DNA of 64,000 nt from Pirellula staleyi DSM 6068. GTDB lineage: Bacteria; Planctomycetota; Planctomycetia; Pirellulales; Pirellulaceae. The notes beneath the pieces were generated by a model. It did no database searches. It worked only from the letters and a program-made list of their open reading frames with translations, and was not told where the DNA came from. Shown here in pieces: positions 25,188-34,465 of this stretch. The stretch lies in NCBI RefSeq assembly GCF_000025185.1, contig NC_013720.1, positions 930,001 through 994,000 of the forward strand, in the 5' to 3' direction. The stretch's first letter is position 1, and every line of letters begins with the position of its first letter. The translations under genes were made by a program, and so were the position numbers.

Positions 25188-27083
25188 ATGCGAGCAGCGT
25201 TGATCGGCGGCTGGATGGTTGCATGGGGAATCTTGATCTTGGCTCCTTACGCCCTGGCCGATGAAAAGAGGGAGGAGCAAAAATCCGCTCCACCCGCCAT
25301 AACGTTTTCGCTGATCGATCTGGAGGGGGCGATTCATGCGCTTCAGCAGAACGATAGCAGACGGGTTCGGGCGTTCGTTTTCCTCTCCACCGAATGCCCT
25401 GTCTCCAACGGGTACCTCCAGACGCTCAACGCGCTGCATGCCAGGAATGCCAAATCTGCCAAGTCGGCTGAACTCTTCGGGGTTGTCTCCGATCCAACGG
25501 TCACGCGCAGCCAAGCCGCGCAGCACTTTGCGGAATACAAGACGGAGTTCCCGATCCTGTTCGATGCATCGGGGCTCCTTGCGCACGTACTGAAACCGTC
25601 GCATGTCCCCGAGGCCTTCGTGCTCGATCAGCGGGGAACTCTTGTTTATCGAGGAGCGATCGACAATGCGTGGGAAGCGATCGCGCGGCGACGCCCCCAA
25701 GCCGAGAAAGAGTTTTTGGCCGACGCCATCACAGCCGCCTGCCAAGATAAGCCGATTGAAATCGCAACGACTAAACCGGTTGGCTGCCTGTTCGAGACAC
25801 CCCCTTCGGGCGACGAAAAAGCGACCGTCACCTACAGCCGCGACATCGCGCCGATCATTCAAACCCGCTGCCTGAACTGTCATCGCGAAGGACAGGTCGC
25901 CCCCTTCGCACTCGCCAACTACGAGCAAACCGCCAAGCGCGCCAAGCAGATTGCTCGAGTCACGCACGACCGAATCATGCCCCCTTGGATCCCCTCGCCA
26001 GGTCACGACAAATTCGTGGCCGAGCGATGGCTGACCGATCGAGAACTCGAGCTCTTCAAAGTCTGGTCCGAAACGGGTCGCGCCAAGGGAGAGGAGGCTG
26101 ATTTGCCTCCGACACCGAAGTTCGCCGAAGGCTGGCAACTCGGTCAGCCAGACCTGATTGTGAAGATGACGGAGCCGTTCACCATTCCCGCCGACGGCCC
26201 CGACTTGCTTCAGAATTTCGTCGTTCCGATCACCATTCCCGAGGATAAGCTGGTTGCTGCCGTCGAGTTCCATCCCGGCAACAAACGGGTCGCCCATCAC
26301 GCGGTGCTGTTCCTCGACGATAGCAAAACGGCTCGCAAACTCGATCAGGCAACCCCTGAGCCCGGCTATGCCAATTTCGGTGGGCCAGGATTTCTCCCCT
26401 CCGGTGCGCTTGGCGGCTGGTCAGTCGGCAATACACCCCGACCACTCCCCAACGGCATGGGACGCTATCTCAAACAAGGCTCCGACCTGATCGTGCAGAT
26501 GCACTATCACCCGACCGGCAAAACGGAAACCGATCAGTCGGAGATGGGGCTCTATTTCGTGAATAAGCCGGTCGCTGAGTCGCTGAAAGAACCAGCCAAA
26601 CTTGTTGGAAGCATCTGGATGGCGAACTACGAAATGGATATCGCGGCCGGTGAAAAAAACTATCGCCGCACCACGTCGTACACGCTCCCCCAAGAGGTGA
26701 TCATGGTCGGCGTCGTCCCCCATATGCACCTCCTCGGTAAATCGATGAAGGTCACCGCGATACTACCGGACAAAAGCGTGAAGACGCTCATCGACATTCA
26801 GAACTGGAACTACCACTGGCAGGACGAATATTACTACGAGCGCCCCTTCAAACTCCCCGCCGGAACCCGGCTCGATGTGGCAGCTGTGTTCGACAATTCC
26901 GCCGACAATCCCTCCAATCCAAGTTCGCCGCCGAAACGTGTAACCTGGGGCGAGGGTACCACCGACGAGATGCTCTTCTGCTTCTTCCTGCTGTCCGCTG
27001 AAAAGACGGAAGACCTGATCCACGTCATCTTCGACAACTTGAAGCACGACACCCAGCAGCCCCGTAAGATGGTGGAACCATGA
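25188..27083 (+). CDS. Exported redoxin / cytochrome c / copper type II monooxygenase fusion
   Basis: 631 aa, signal peptide at residues 1-25 (MVAWGILILAPYALADE). Three modules follow. A thioredoxin-like redoxin domain (~35-185) has CPVSNGYLQTL at ~70, so it keeps one active-site Cys without the second Cys of a CxxC. A c-type haem site CLNCHREGQVAPFALANY is at ~228. A C-terminal copper-dependent monooxygenase-like domain (~300-620) carries the histidine pairs HHAVLF (~370), QMHYHPTG (~437) and PHMHLLG (~511), as in the peptidylglycine/dopamine hydroxylase superfamily. The combination suggests periplasmic oxidation chemistry; the substrate is unknown. GGAG lies eight bases before ATG 25188. 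It overlaps the TetR gene by four bases. Confidence 0.88.
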   Translation: MRAALIGGWMVAWGILILAPYALADEKREEQKSAPPAITFSLIDLEGAIHALQQNDSRRVRAFVFLSTECPVSNGYLQTLNALHARNAKSAKSAELFGVVSDPTVTRSQAAQHFAEYKTEFPILFDASGLLAHVLKPSHVPEAFVLDQRGTLVYRGAIDNAWEAIARRRPQAEKEFLADAITAACQDKPIEIATTKPVGCLFETPPSGDEKATVTYSRDIAPIIQTRCLNCHREGQVAPFALANYEQTAKRAKQIARVTHDRIMPPWIPSPGHDKFVAERWLTDRELELFKVWSETGRAKGEEADLPPTPKFAEGWQLGQPDLIVKMTEPFTIPADGPDLLQNFVVPITIPEDKLVAAVEFHPGNKRVAHHAVLFLDDSKTARKLDQATPEPGYANFGGPGFLPSGALGGWSVGNTPRPLPNGMGRYLKQGSDLIVQMHYHPTGKTETDQSEMGLYFVNKPVAESLKEPAKLVGSIWMANYEMDIAAGEKNYRRTTSYTLPQEVIMVGVVPHMHLLGKSMKVTAILPDKSVKTLIDIQNWNYHWQDEYYYERPFKLPAGTRLDVAAVFDNSADNPSNPSSPPKRVTWGEGTTDEMLFCFFLLSAEKTEDLIHVIFDNLKHDTQQPRKMVEP

Positions 27084-27742
27084 TCGTAACACTACCTGCG
27101 GTTCGACCGCCCACCAACGCTACCGAGGAAAGCCTGCTCGATCACGCCCTGACCCTCTTTGCCGAAAAGGGGTACGAGGCGGCGAGCGTCAGAGAGATCA
27201 TCGAGGCGACCGGTGTGACTCGCCCCGTGCTCTACTACTACTGCTCGAGCAAGGAAGACTTGTTCCAGCGACTGGTGCACTGGAAGCATGACGAGGCCTA
27301 TCGCGAACTGGGCCGGATCGTGGAGGAGACGAAAGGCTGCCCCCACCGTTTGCGTGCGATCATTCGTGGATCGTTTGCTTTCTGTGCCGCCGATCCACGT
27401 GTTCCCAAAGTGATGTTCCAAACGACTTTTGGTCCGACGATACCGGGCATTTCCGAGTTCATGGCCGAGGTTGCTAAGCTCCGGTTCTTGATTGTCCATC
27501 AGGTGATGCAAGAAGGGCTAGAAGCCGGAGAACTCCAGGGTGGAGATGCCGCCTCGCTGTCGCTGATTTTTTGTTGCATCATGGATCAGCATATCAATGT
27601 GCTGGCTCGCATGCCCAAGCCTAAAAAGCGGCTGTCCCCGGAACTGGCCGACTCCCTCGTGGATGTTTTTCTCAACGGCTTGGGAGCGGGAAAGCGCAAG
27701 CAAGTTTCGCTCCCACCGTTCGTGGCCAGTCCACTCCTTTAA
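27080..27742 (+). CDS. TetR-family transcriptional regulator
   Basis: 220 aa. The N-terminal helix-turn-helix is textbook TetR: LLDHALTLFAEKGYEAAS, VREIIEATGVTRPVLYYY and CSSKEDLFQRLV (residues ~20-68). The C-terminal ligand-binding half is helical and not assignable. Its ATG overlaps the stop of the copper monooxygenase fusion (ATGA), so it is translated from the same message and most likely represses that operon through the palindrome at 25115-25136. Sequence alone does not show the ligand. Confidence 0.92.
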   Translation: MIVTLPAVRPPTNATEESLLDHALTLFAEKGYEAASVREIIEATGVTRPVLYYYCSSKEDLFQRLVHWKHDEAYRELGRIVEETKGCPHRLRAIIRGSFAFCAADPRVPKVMFQTTFGPTIPGISEFMAEVAKLRFLIVHQVMQEGLEAGELQGGDAASLSLIFCCIMDQHINVLARMPKPKKRLSPELADSLVDVFLNGLGAGKRKQVSLPPFVASPLL

Positions 27743-27759
27743 CCGATCCGCGAGCAGCG

Positions 27760-28509
27760 ATGAGCCAAGAACCTGCGACTTCAGACAAAGCGTCGACTGA
27801 TCGAGAGTTGCATTCGCAGGAGAAGATCTGGAAGCATTTTCAGAATGCAGCGAAGGGGTCGTTTGAGCTGGCGTGGCCACGGCTCGATGCGCTGGTGCGC
27901 AAGACGGCGCGGTTGGTGGCGCGGCTGCCGGGCGAGCGAGCCAGGCGGCCGGTCGTGCTGAACATCGGCGTGGGTGATGGCCGCTTCGAGCAGCAAGCAG
28001 CAGCGCGAGGCTGGGAAGTTCACTCGCTCGACCCTGATGCCGAAGCGCTGGCGCGGCTGAAGTCGGCGGGCGTTACGACCCACGTCGGCATCATCGAGCA
28101 GTTGCCGCAGGAGGATAGCTCGATCGATGTGGTGATCGCATCGGAAGTGCTCGAGCATCTGACCGACGCACAGCGGCGCGCAGGATTGGCCGAAATTGCG
28201 CGCGTCTTACGAGCGGGGGGAACTTTTTTAGGGACCGTTCCGTACGCGGAAGACCTCGCTGCAGGGGAAGTGATTTGCCCCGACTGCGGCCTTGTGTTTC
28301 ATCGCTGGGGACATCACCGATCGTTTCAAAATGGCGATATTTCGAGGGAATTATCGCCTTTTTTCAGCAGTGTGCAGGAAAGCCGCACGGCGTTTGTTTC
28401 GTTCTCGCGCGGGATCGTGGGGAATCTTAAATCAGTCGCGCGGTGGCTCCTGGCGAAGCTTGGTCAGCCGATCGCTGTCCCCTCGATTGTATGGCAAGCG
28501 ACGAAGTGA
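27760..28509 (+). CDS. SAM-dependent class I methyltransferase
   Basis: 249 aa. Motif I (VVLNIGVGDGRFEQQAAARG, residues ~64-83), motif II-like VHSLDPDAEAL, and motif IV/V (SSIDVVIASEVLEHLTD and EIARVLRAGGTFLGTVPY) identify a Methyltransf_11-type fold. A C-terminal CPDCGLVFHRWGHHRSF supplies two cysteines and several histidines and could bind a metal. Such small methylases act on diverse small molecules or lipids; the substrate is unknown. It starts 17 bp after the TetR gene on the same strand and may be part of that transcript. Confidence 0.88.
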   Translation: MSQEPATSDKASTDRELHSQEKIWKHFQNAAKGSFELAWPRLDALVRKTARLVARLPGERARRPVVLNIGVGDGRFEQQAAARGWEVHSLDPDAEALARLKSAGVTTHVGIIEQLPQEDSSIDVVIASEVLEHLTDAQRRAGLAEIARVLRAGGTFLGTVPYAEDLAAGEVICPDCGLVFHRWGHHRSFQNGDISRELSPFFSSVQESRTAFVSFSRGIVGNLKSVARWLLAKLGQPIAVPSIVWQATK

Positions 28510-28512
28510 AGC

Positions 28513-29424
28513 TCACGCACCTTGATACGCGCGCTCGAGCTCGGCGATATCGAACTTTTTCATCTGCATGAAGGCGGCGGTCACGCGGTCGGCTTTCGCG
28601 CGGTCGGGGTCGCTGATCATCGTGTGCAACACGCGCGGCACCACTTGCCACGACACACCAAACTTATCTTTCAGCCAACCACACTGGCTCTCCTGGCCAC
28701 CATCGGCGACGAGCTTTGACCAGTAGTAATCGACGTCGGCTTGCGACTCGACGTGGATCATGAGCGAGAAAGCTTCGTTGAAGTTAAACGCGTGGGAGTA
28801 GGCGTTCTCCATGATCATGAACTTCTCGCCTTGCAAAGCGAACTGAGCATGTTTAACGGACCCGGCGCGCTCGGTCCCTCCAGCTTCGTGCCGCAGAATG
28901 CCGTCGATCGATGAGCGCGGGAAGATCGAGGTGTAGAGGTTTACCGCCTCTTCGCCACGACCATACTGCTCGCCGACGAACATGAAACTGGGGGTGATTT
29001 TCTGGCCGACGTCGGACAATTTGCCGAGGGCGATTTGCCAGTTCACGCCAAATCGATCGCAAACCCAGCCGTACTTTTCGCTCCACTCCTGCTTGGCAAG
29101 GGGCATCATCGCGAGGCCACCTTCGGCCAGTTTTTCCCAAAGACGATCGATTTCCTCTTCGGTTTCGCAGATCACGAAGAAAGAGATCGACGGATTGAGT
29201 TTGAACATCGGCCCACCATTGAGCCCGACGATCCGAAAGCCGGCGATTTCAAACTCAACTGTCAGCGGCGTGCCGACGTCGAGTCCGGTGAGCTTGCTGC
29301 TTGCTTCGCCGGTGGCGACGTTGCCGCAAAGTCGGCTGTTGTCGAACAGCGAGGTGTAGAGCCGCGCGGCATCGAGCGCCGCGGCATCGAACCATAAGCA
29401 GGGAACTATCAGCTGCGGAGACAT
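28513..29424 (-). CDS. Two-domain VOC / PhnB-like protein
   Basis: 303 aa made of two VOC (glyoxalase-fold) halves. The first opens LIVPCLWFDAAALDAARLYT; the second opens PSFMFVGEQYGRGEEAVNLY. Each carries a KYGWVCDRFGVNWQ / LKDKFGVSWQ segment typical of the '3-demethylubiquinone-9 3-methyltransferase' (PhnB-like) group; despite that label these are not established methyltransferases. Typical metal-ligand residues of glyoxalases are not evident by eye. TGAGGTG precedes the ATG by six bases. It converges with the methyltransferase gene with only three bases between the stops. Confidence 0.85.
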   Translation of the reverse strand: MSPQLIVPCLWFDAAALDAARLYTSLFDNSRLCGNVATGEASSKLTGLDVGTPLTVEFEIAGFRIVGLNGGPMFKLNPSISFFVICETEEEIDRLWEKLAEGGLAMMPLAKQEWSEKYGWVCDRFGVNWQIALGKLSDVGQKITPSFMFVGEQYGRGEEAVNLYTSIFPRSSIDGILRHEAGGTERAGSVKHAQFALQGEKFMIMENAYSHAFNFNEAFSLMIHVESQADVDYYWSKLVADGGQESQCGWLKDKFGVSWQVVPRVLHTMISDPDRAKADRVTAAFMQMKKFDIAELERAYQGA

Positions 29425-29515
29425 CTGGGCACCTCATTTTTTCGTAGATCGCAAGCTCACACGGTCGCGCCGATTGATTTCTCAGGCGCGACGCCGATAG
29501 CACCGAAACGTGCGG

Positions 29516-30079
29516 TTACTTCTTCACCCGCTTGGAGACACCGGTCATCATGGTGAACCAGGTTCCGTCTTCCATTTGCATCTTCGACGTGGCGTGCACT
29601 TCGTCGGCTGACACGAACTCATAGATGTCGACGAACTTGGCAGTTTTCCCTTCGGCCATGAAGTTCGGACCTTCGGCGTAGAGCGAAAGCTTTTTGCCCG
29701 ACTTGTCGACTTCTCCTTCGTACTTCCAGAGGTGGTTGAAGGCCGAATCGACCCAGGTGCCGACATACTTTTTCTTGGCCGGATCGTAGCCGAGGGTCAG
29801 CAGTCCGGTCATTTTTCCTTCGGGCATGCTGCAGGTAACATCAGCCACCATCCAATGCTCGCCGAGCAAGCGAGCCGTCAGCGACGCTTGGCATTTGGTC
29901 GTGTCATCGGGCCCCAGTTTGCACTCGTTAGTTCCTTCCCAAGTGCCGACGAAATTCTTCAGAAACGCATGCTCGGGAAGCGCCACCGGGGCGGGTGGAG
30001 CGGGTTCGGCTGCCAGTAGCGAGGCGACCAGCGAAGTTCCCAGGAGCGTCAGCAGAGCAGCGGCGAAGTAGCGTGACAT
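29516..30079 (-). CDS. Exported DUF1579-family protein
   Basis: 187 aa. A signal peptide (YFAAALLTLLGTSLVASLLAAEP) is followed by the DUF1579 domain: HAFLKNFVGTWEGTNEC, EHWMVADVTCSMPEGKMTGL, TLGYDPAKKKYVGTWVDSAF and a C-terminal MQMEDGTWFTMMTGVSKR. The fold is a lipocalin-like beta-barrel in related families. AAGGAA lies ten bases before the ATG. It sits in a run of small minus-strand genes with the VOC and YCII proteins, a set often seen near extracytoplasmic sigma factors, though none is present here. Function unknown. Confidence 0.85.
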   Translation of the reverse strand: MSRYFAAALLTLLGTSLVASLLAAEPAPPAPVALPEHAFLKNFVGTWEGTNECKLGPDDTTKCQASLTARLLGEHWMVADVTCSMPEGKMTGLLTLGYDPAKKKYVGTWVDSAFNHLWKYEGEVDKSGKKLSLYAEGPNFMAEGKTAKFVDIYEFVSADEVHATSKMQMEDGTWFTMMTGVSKRVKK

Positions 30080-30272
30080 CAGTAAGGTTCCTTCTGAAAA
30101 AAGCGGGGCAAAAATGGAGGATTGGGTGATTTTGGGGAGCGACGACTGACCCCTCCACAGGTGGTCGCCTTAACATATACTCTTGTACATATTCAGGCAA
30201 GTCGTTTTAATGATCCATGGAGGTTGCTAGTTTAAGGGCGCAGTAGCAGCCATGCATCGGCTGCAATGAAGT

Positions 30273-30387
30273 GTGCCACTGGGCTCTGCCCCGTGGGAAG
30301 TGTAAAGGGGCTCTCTATGTTGTTGGCAAATTTCGCCAAAAACATCGGTTCCAACGTCAGCACTGGCAAGATGCCAGTGGCACCCCA
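30273..30387 (+). repeat. 105-115-bp intergenic repeat unit, copy A
   Basis: It begins GTGTGCCACTGGGCTCTG, contains ATTTCGCC-AAAACATCGGTTC in its middle, and ends with the hairpin CACTGGC-AAGAT-GCCAGTG and CACCCC. A second copy at 35807-35911 matches 21 of 22 positions in the central block. Both lie in intergenic DNA. No ORF of note; the 338-bp gap is otherwise empty. Confidence 0.75.
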
Positions 30388-30417
30388 TCAACCTGACATG
30401 GATTGAAAGGCGGACTG

Positions 30418-30858
30418 CTAGGACGTGGGTGGCATGGGTGGTGTGGGGACCATCAGCATCCATCCGAGGTTGAATTTGTCGGTCACTTGTCCGTAGAGGG
30501 GAGACCAGAAGGTTTCGACGAGTGGCATGTCGACCTTGCCCCCTTCGGCCAAGGCGTTGAAGGCTTTGGTGACTTCGGCGGCGGTGGGTAGTGTGAGGGC
30601 GAGTCGAAAGCCGGAGAAGGTCGACTTGTCGTCACAGCCGTCGGAAGCAAACAGTGTGATGCCGTGGATTTGAAACGAGGCATGCATCACTTTGTTCTCA
30701 AAACCGTCTTGCAGCATGCCGGGAGGTGCCGCCACCGGGGACTCGCTAAATCGCATCACCATGTCGACTTTGGCGCCGAGCTGTTTGGTGTAGAAGTCGA
30801 GGGCTTCTTCGGCGCGGCCGCCAAAAAAGAGATAAGGAATGATCGAGGTTTCGGACAT
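30418..30858 (-). CDS. VOC / PhnB-like protein
   Basis: 146 aa, a single VOC domain: SIIPYLFFGGRAEEALDFYT, LGAKVDMVMRFSESPV, HASFQIHGITLFASDG and a closing YGQVTDKFNLGWMLMVP. It belongs to the PhnB-like group and is related to each half of the 303-aa protein 1 kb upstream. It probably binds a small molecule; no catalytic assignment is possible. It shares the strand with DUF1579 and YCII genes, but the gaps of over 300 bp with repeats argue against one transcript. Confidence 0.86.
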   Translation of the reverse strand: MSETSIIPYLFFGGRAEEALDFYTKQLGAKVDMVMRFSESPVAAPPGMLQDGFENKVMHASFQIHGITLFASDGCDDKSTFSGFRLALTLPTAAEVTKAFNALAEGGKVDMPLVETFWSPLYGQVTDKFNLGWMLMVPTPPMPPTS

Positions 30859-30942
30859 GGAATTTCTCGCTACGCTGGAAGTGATCGGACGCGAAGAGAA
30901 GCGGGTAAAGGTTGCTAATCTGATTAGTAGTCGAAATCGTGC

Positions 30943-31154
30943 GGGCGAGATCGACAGCGTTTTTTTTGGGAGTCGTACTGCCTCTATCGATCTAGGTCAT
31001 TGGCCTTGGGTGGCTCTGTTGTGCAAAGCTGAGCACAGCTTTGACAGCAGAGAACCGCACACTGCTGGGCAAGCCAGCTAGTAGCCACCCGGCGCGGTAG
31101 TGCCACTCGACGTGGTAGAGCCAACCGGCGGGGGCGAGATCGACAGCGTTTTTT
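30943..31154. repeat. Repeat unit between 22-bp direct repeats
   Basis: GGGCGAGATCGACAGCGTTT TT occurs at 30943 and again at 31132, each followed by a T-tract and GGAAGT-like sequence. Between the copies lies a unit containing GGGTGGCTCTGTTGTGCAAA and CTGCTGGGCAAGCCAGCTAG, related to the 5371 and 7441 repeats. The arrangement looks like an inserted or duplicated small element. No gene lies in this 311-bp gap. Confidence 0.7.
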
Positions 31155-31169
31155 CGGAAGTAGCGCGGC

Positions 31170-31919
31170 TTAGACGAGCTGTGTCAGTTCGAAAATCGGG
31201 CGGACTTCGACCCCGGAGATCCGAGCGCCGGGATGTTCAGCGGCGTAAGCGACCGCTTCTTCGAGGCTCTCGGCGGTGATGATATAGAAACCACCCAGCA
31301 CTTCGCGCGTTTCGGCGTAAGGGCCATCGGTGATTAGTTTTTGGCCGTTGCGAACGCGGACGCAGGTGGCGGTCGAAACGCTATGCAGCGGCGAAGCGCT
31401 CAGGAACTTTCCCCGAGCATGCAGCTTGTTGGTGAGTGTAACCGCCTCTTGCATCGCCCCTTGGAGCGCGTCTTGGCCCAGTTTGAGCCACGCTTCTTCG
31501 TCGTCGTAGCAGAGGAACATGAACTTTTTGAGCCCGTGCCCTTTGGTTCGATGATCGAGGTAGCGCGACGGTGGGAGTCCCTCGAGCGTCATCAGCGGAC
31601 GGATCTCGACGGTTCCCTTTTTCGCAGGGGGCAACTTCGCGGCGACCGCAATCGCTTCATCGAGATTGGGGACGTCGATCAGGTAGTAGCCACCGAGATA
31701 CTCGGCTGTTTCGGCGAACGGTCCGGTGGTGACGAGCGTTTGTCCATGACGAACTCGCACCGAAGCAGCGGTGGTGACCGACTCGAGTGGCGACGCGGTG
31801 ATGAACGCTCCACTCGCTTCGAGCTCGTCGCAGACCGCCATCGAGTCGCGCATGCACTCTTCCCGCTCGTCGGGGGTCCAGGCATCCTCGGCACCATAGA
31901 TTAGAAGCATGTAGTTCAT
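31170..31919 (-). CDS. Tandem YCII-domain protein
   Basis: 249 aa, a duplication of the ~110-residue YCII (DGPF-type) domain. Domain 1 has MNYMLLIYGAEDAW, GQTLVTTGPFAETAEYLGGY and MTLEGLPPSRYLDHR; domain 2 has MFLCYDDEEAWLKL, GQKLITDGPYAETREVLGGF and VEVRPIFELTQL. The TGPF/DGPYAET blocks are the conserved core, related by fold to muconolactone isomerase. Both halves retain the motif. Such proteins often sit beside ECF sigma factors; there is none here. Function unknown. Confidence 0.88.
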   Translation of the reverse strand: MNYMLLIYGAEDAWTPDEREECMRDSMAVCDELEASGAFITASPLESVTTAASVRVRHGQTLVTTGPFAETAEYLGGYYLIDVPNLDEAIAVAAKLPPAKKGTVEIRPLMTLEGLPPSRYLDHRTKGHGLKKFMFLCYDDEEAWLKLGQDALQGAMQEAVTLTNKLHARGKFLSASPLHSVSTATCVRVRNGQKLITDGPYAETREVLGGFYIITAESLEEAVAYAAEHPGARISGVEVRPIFELTQLV

Positions 31920-32189
31920 CGGGTCGTTCTCGCTCGAAAGAGGAGGTTTCTGAAGGGTAGATTTTAATCGATCGCGAGCCTGTTTGCCGCAAGCGATTCA
32001 GCAGATAGTCGATCCAGGCGCGCGGTGATCGACAGCGGAGCAAAAAGTGGCGAGAAAAGTTTGGGGCAGGTCGCGCAGCTCCCTTTGTGAAGCTAGTCGC
32101 CTGGCGAGCCGCAGCAGCCCAGTCCGATCGTCTGACCCGAAAGCCTGACCTGGTAGTACGTTACGCCGCAGCCATCGGCCGCTGCAGGC

Positions 32190-32456
32190 CTATTCCCCTT
32201 CGGCCCAGACGCGGAGGTCGTCGACCGTTTCGCCGAGTTCGACGTAGATGACGTTCGGGCGACAGCAGACGGGGCAATCCTCGACGTACTGCTGCTCGGT
32301 GCCGGCCGAGAGGTCGATCGGAATCACGATCTCTTCACCACAAGCGTCGCAGATGTACGACGCTTCGGGCTGCGCTAAACGCTCGCGACGACGGCGGGCG
32401 CGCAATTTTTTTCGCTTACGAGCGAGGAGTCGTTTGCGCTTCTCGGGATCGATCAA
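32190..32456 (-). CDS. CPxCG-motif cysteine-rich zinc-ribbon protein
   Basis: 88 aa. A very basic N-terminus (KRKRLLARKRKKLRARRRRE) precedes a zinc-ribbon-like segment with YICDACGEEIVIP (CxxC) and EDCPVCCRPNVI (CxxC), the pattern of the CPxCG cysteine-rich family. It ends in an acidic tail. The only in-frame start giving the whole protein is TTG at 32456, without a strong ribosome site, so the exact start is uncertain. It lies divergent from fumC. It may bind nucleic acid or protein through the basic part; function unknown. Confidence 0.75.
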   Translation of the reverse strand: MIDPEKRKRLLARKRKKLRARRRRERLAQPEASYICDACGEEIVIPIDLSAGTEQQYVEDCPVCCRPNVIYVELGETVDDLRVWAEGE

Positions 32457-32674
32457 AACATGGTTCCGCTGAAATTGGTGATCGATTGCTTCATTTGCTT
32501 CCTGAAGTTTAGTGGGGTGGGCAAGTGAGCTGGGGGCTGCGGGGCGCTATTCTTTACGCCACTCGCCAGCGGCGCTACGATAGGGTACGCAAAACAGAAG
32601 CCGCAGCGGCAGCCAGTCTGTAGCCGGGCCCATGGCGAATCTTTTACTACTTCTCCGAGACAGGTGCGAAGGCG

Positions 32675-34099
<1,425 letters not shown>

Positions 34100-34187
34100 T
34101 TGTCAGCCGGACGATAAGTCCGATTGATTGGGCGACTGTGCTAGGTAGCTCCTGCTCGGCACAGTCCTCGCCCTGAAACGACAAAGC

Positions 34188-34221
34188 AAAACCCCGCTGA
34201 CACCTGGTGAGCGGGGTTTTT
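34188..34221 (+). terminator. Intrinsic terminator of fumC
   Basis: An 11-bp stem, AAAACCCCGCT paired with AGCGGGGTTTT, closes an 11-base loop and runs into TTTTT. It stands 89 bp after the fumC stop. Confidence 0.9.
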
Positions 34222-34465
34222 GCGCTAGCAGCGGCTGAAAAATGCGAAATTCCACTTGCTAGCATGCTATTTCGTGGCTGATTGCATTTGACATGGTTGA
34301 TCGATGCGCGGAAGATTCGCCCTGGTAAACGAGCGCGTTTGGGCAGGACGACCAAGTGTCGAGTCCCCGTGCTGGCGAGATCTGGCCGCTAGCAAGCGCT
34401 CGCAGCGGAGCGAGCTTTGCGCTGCGTGCGGCATCGCAGCGCGGCATCGAAAGAGGAAGAGCGCG

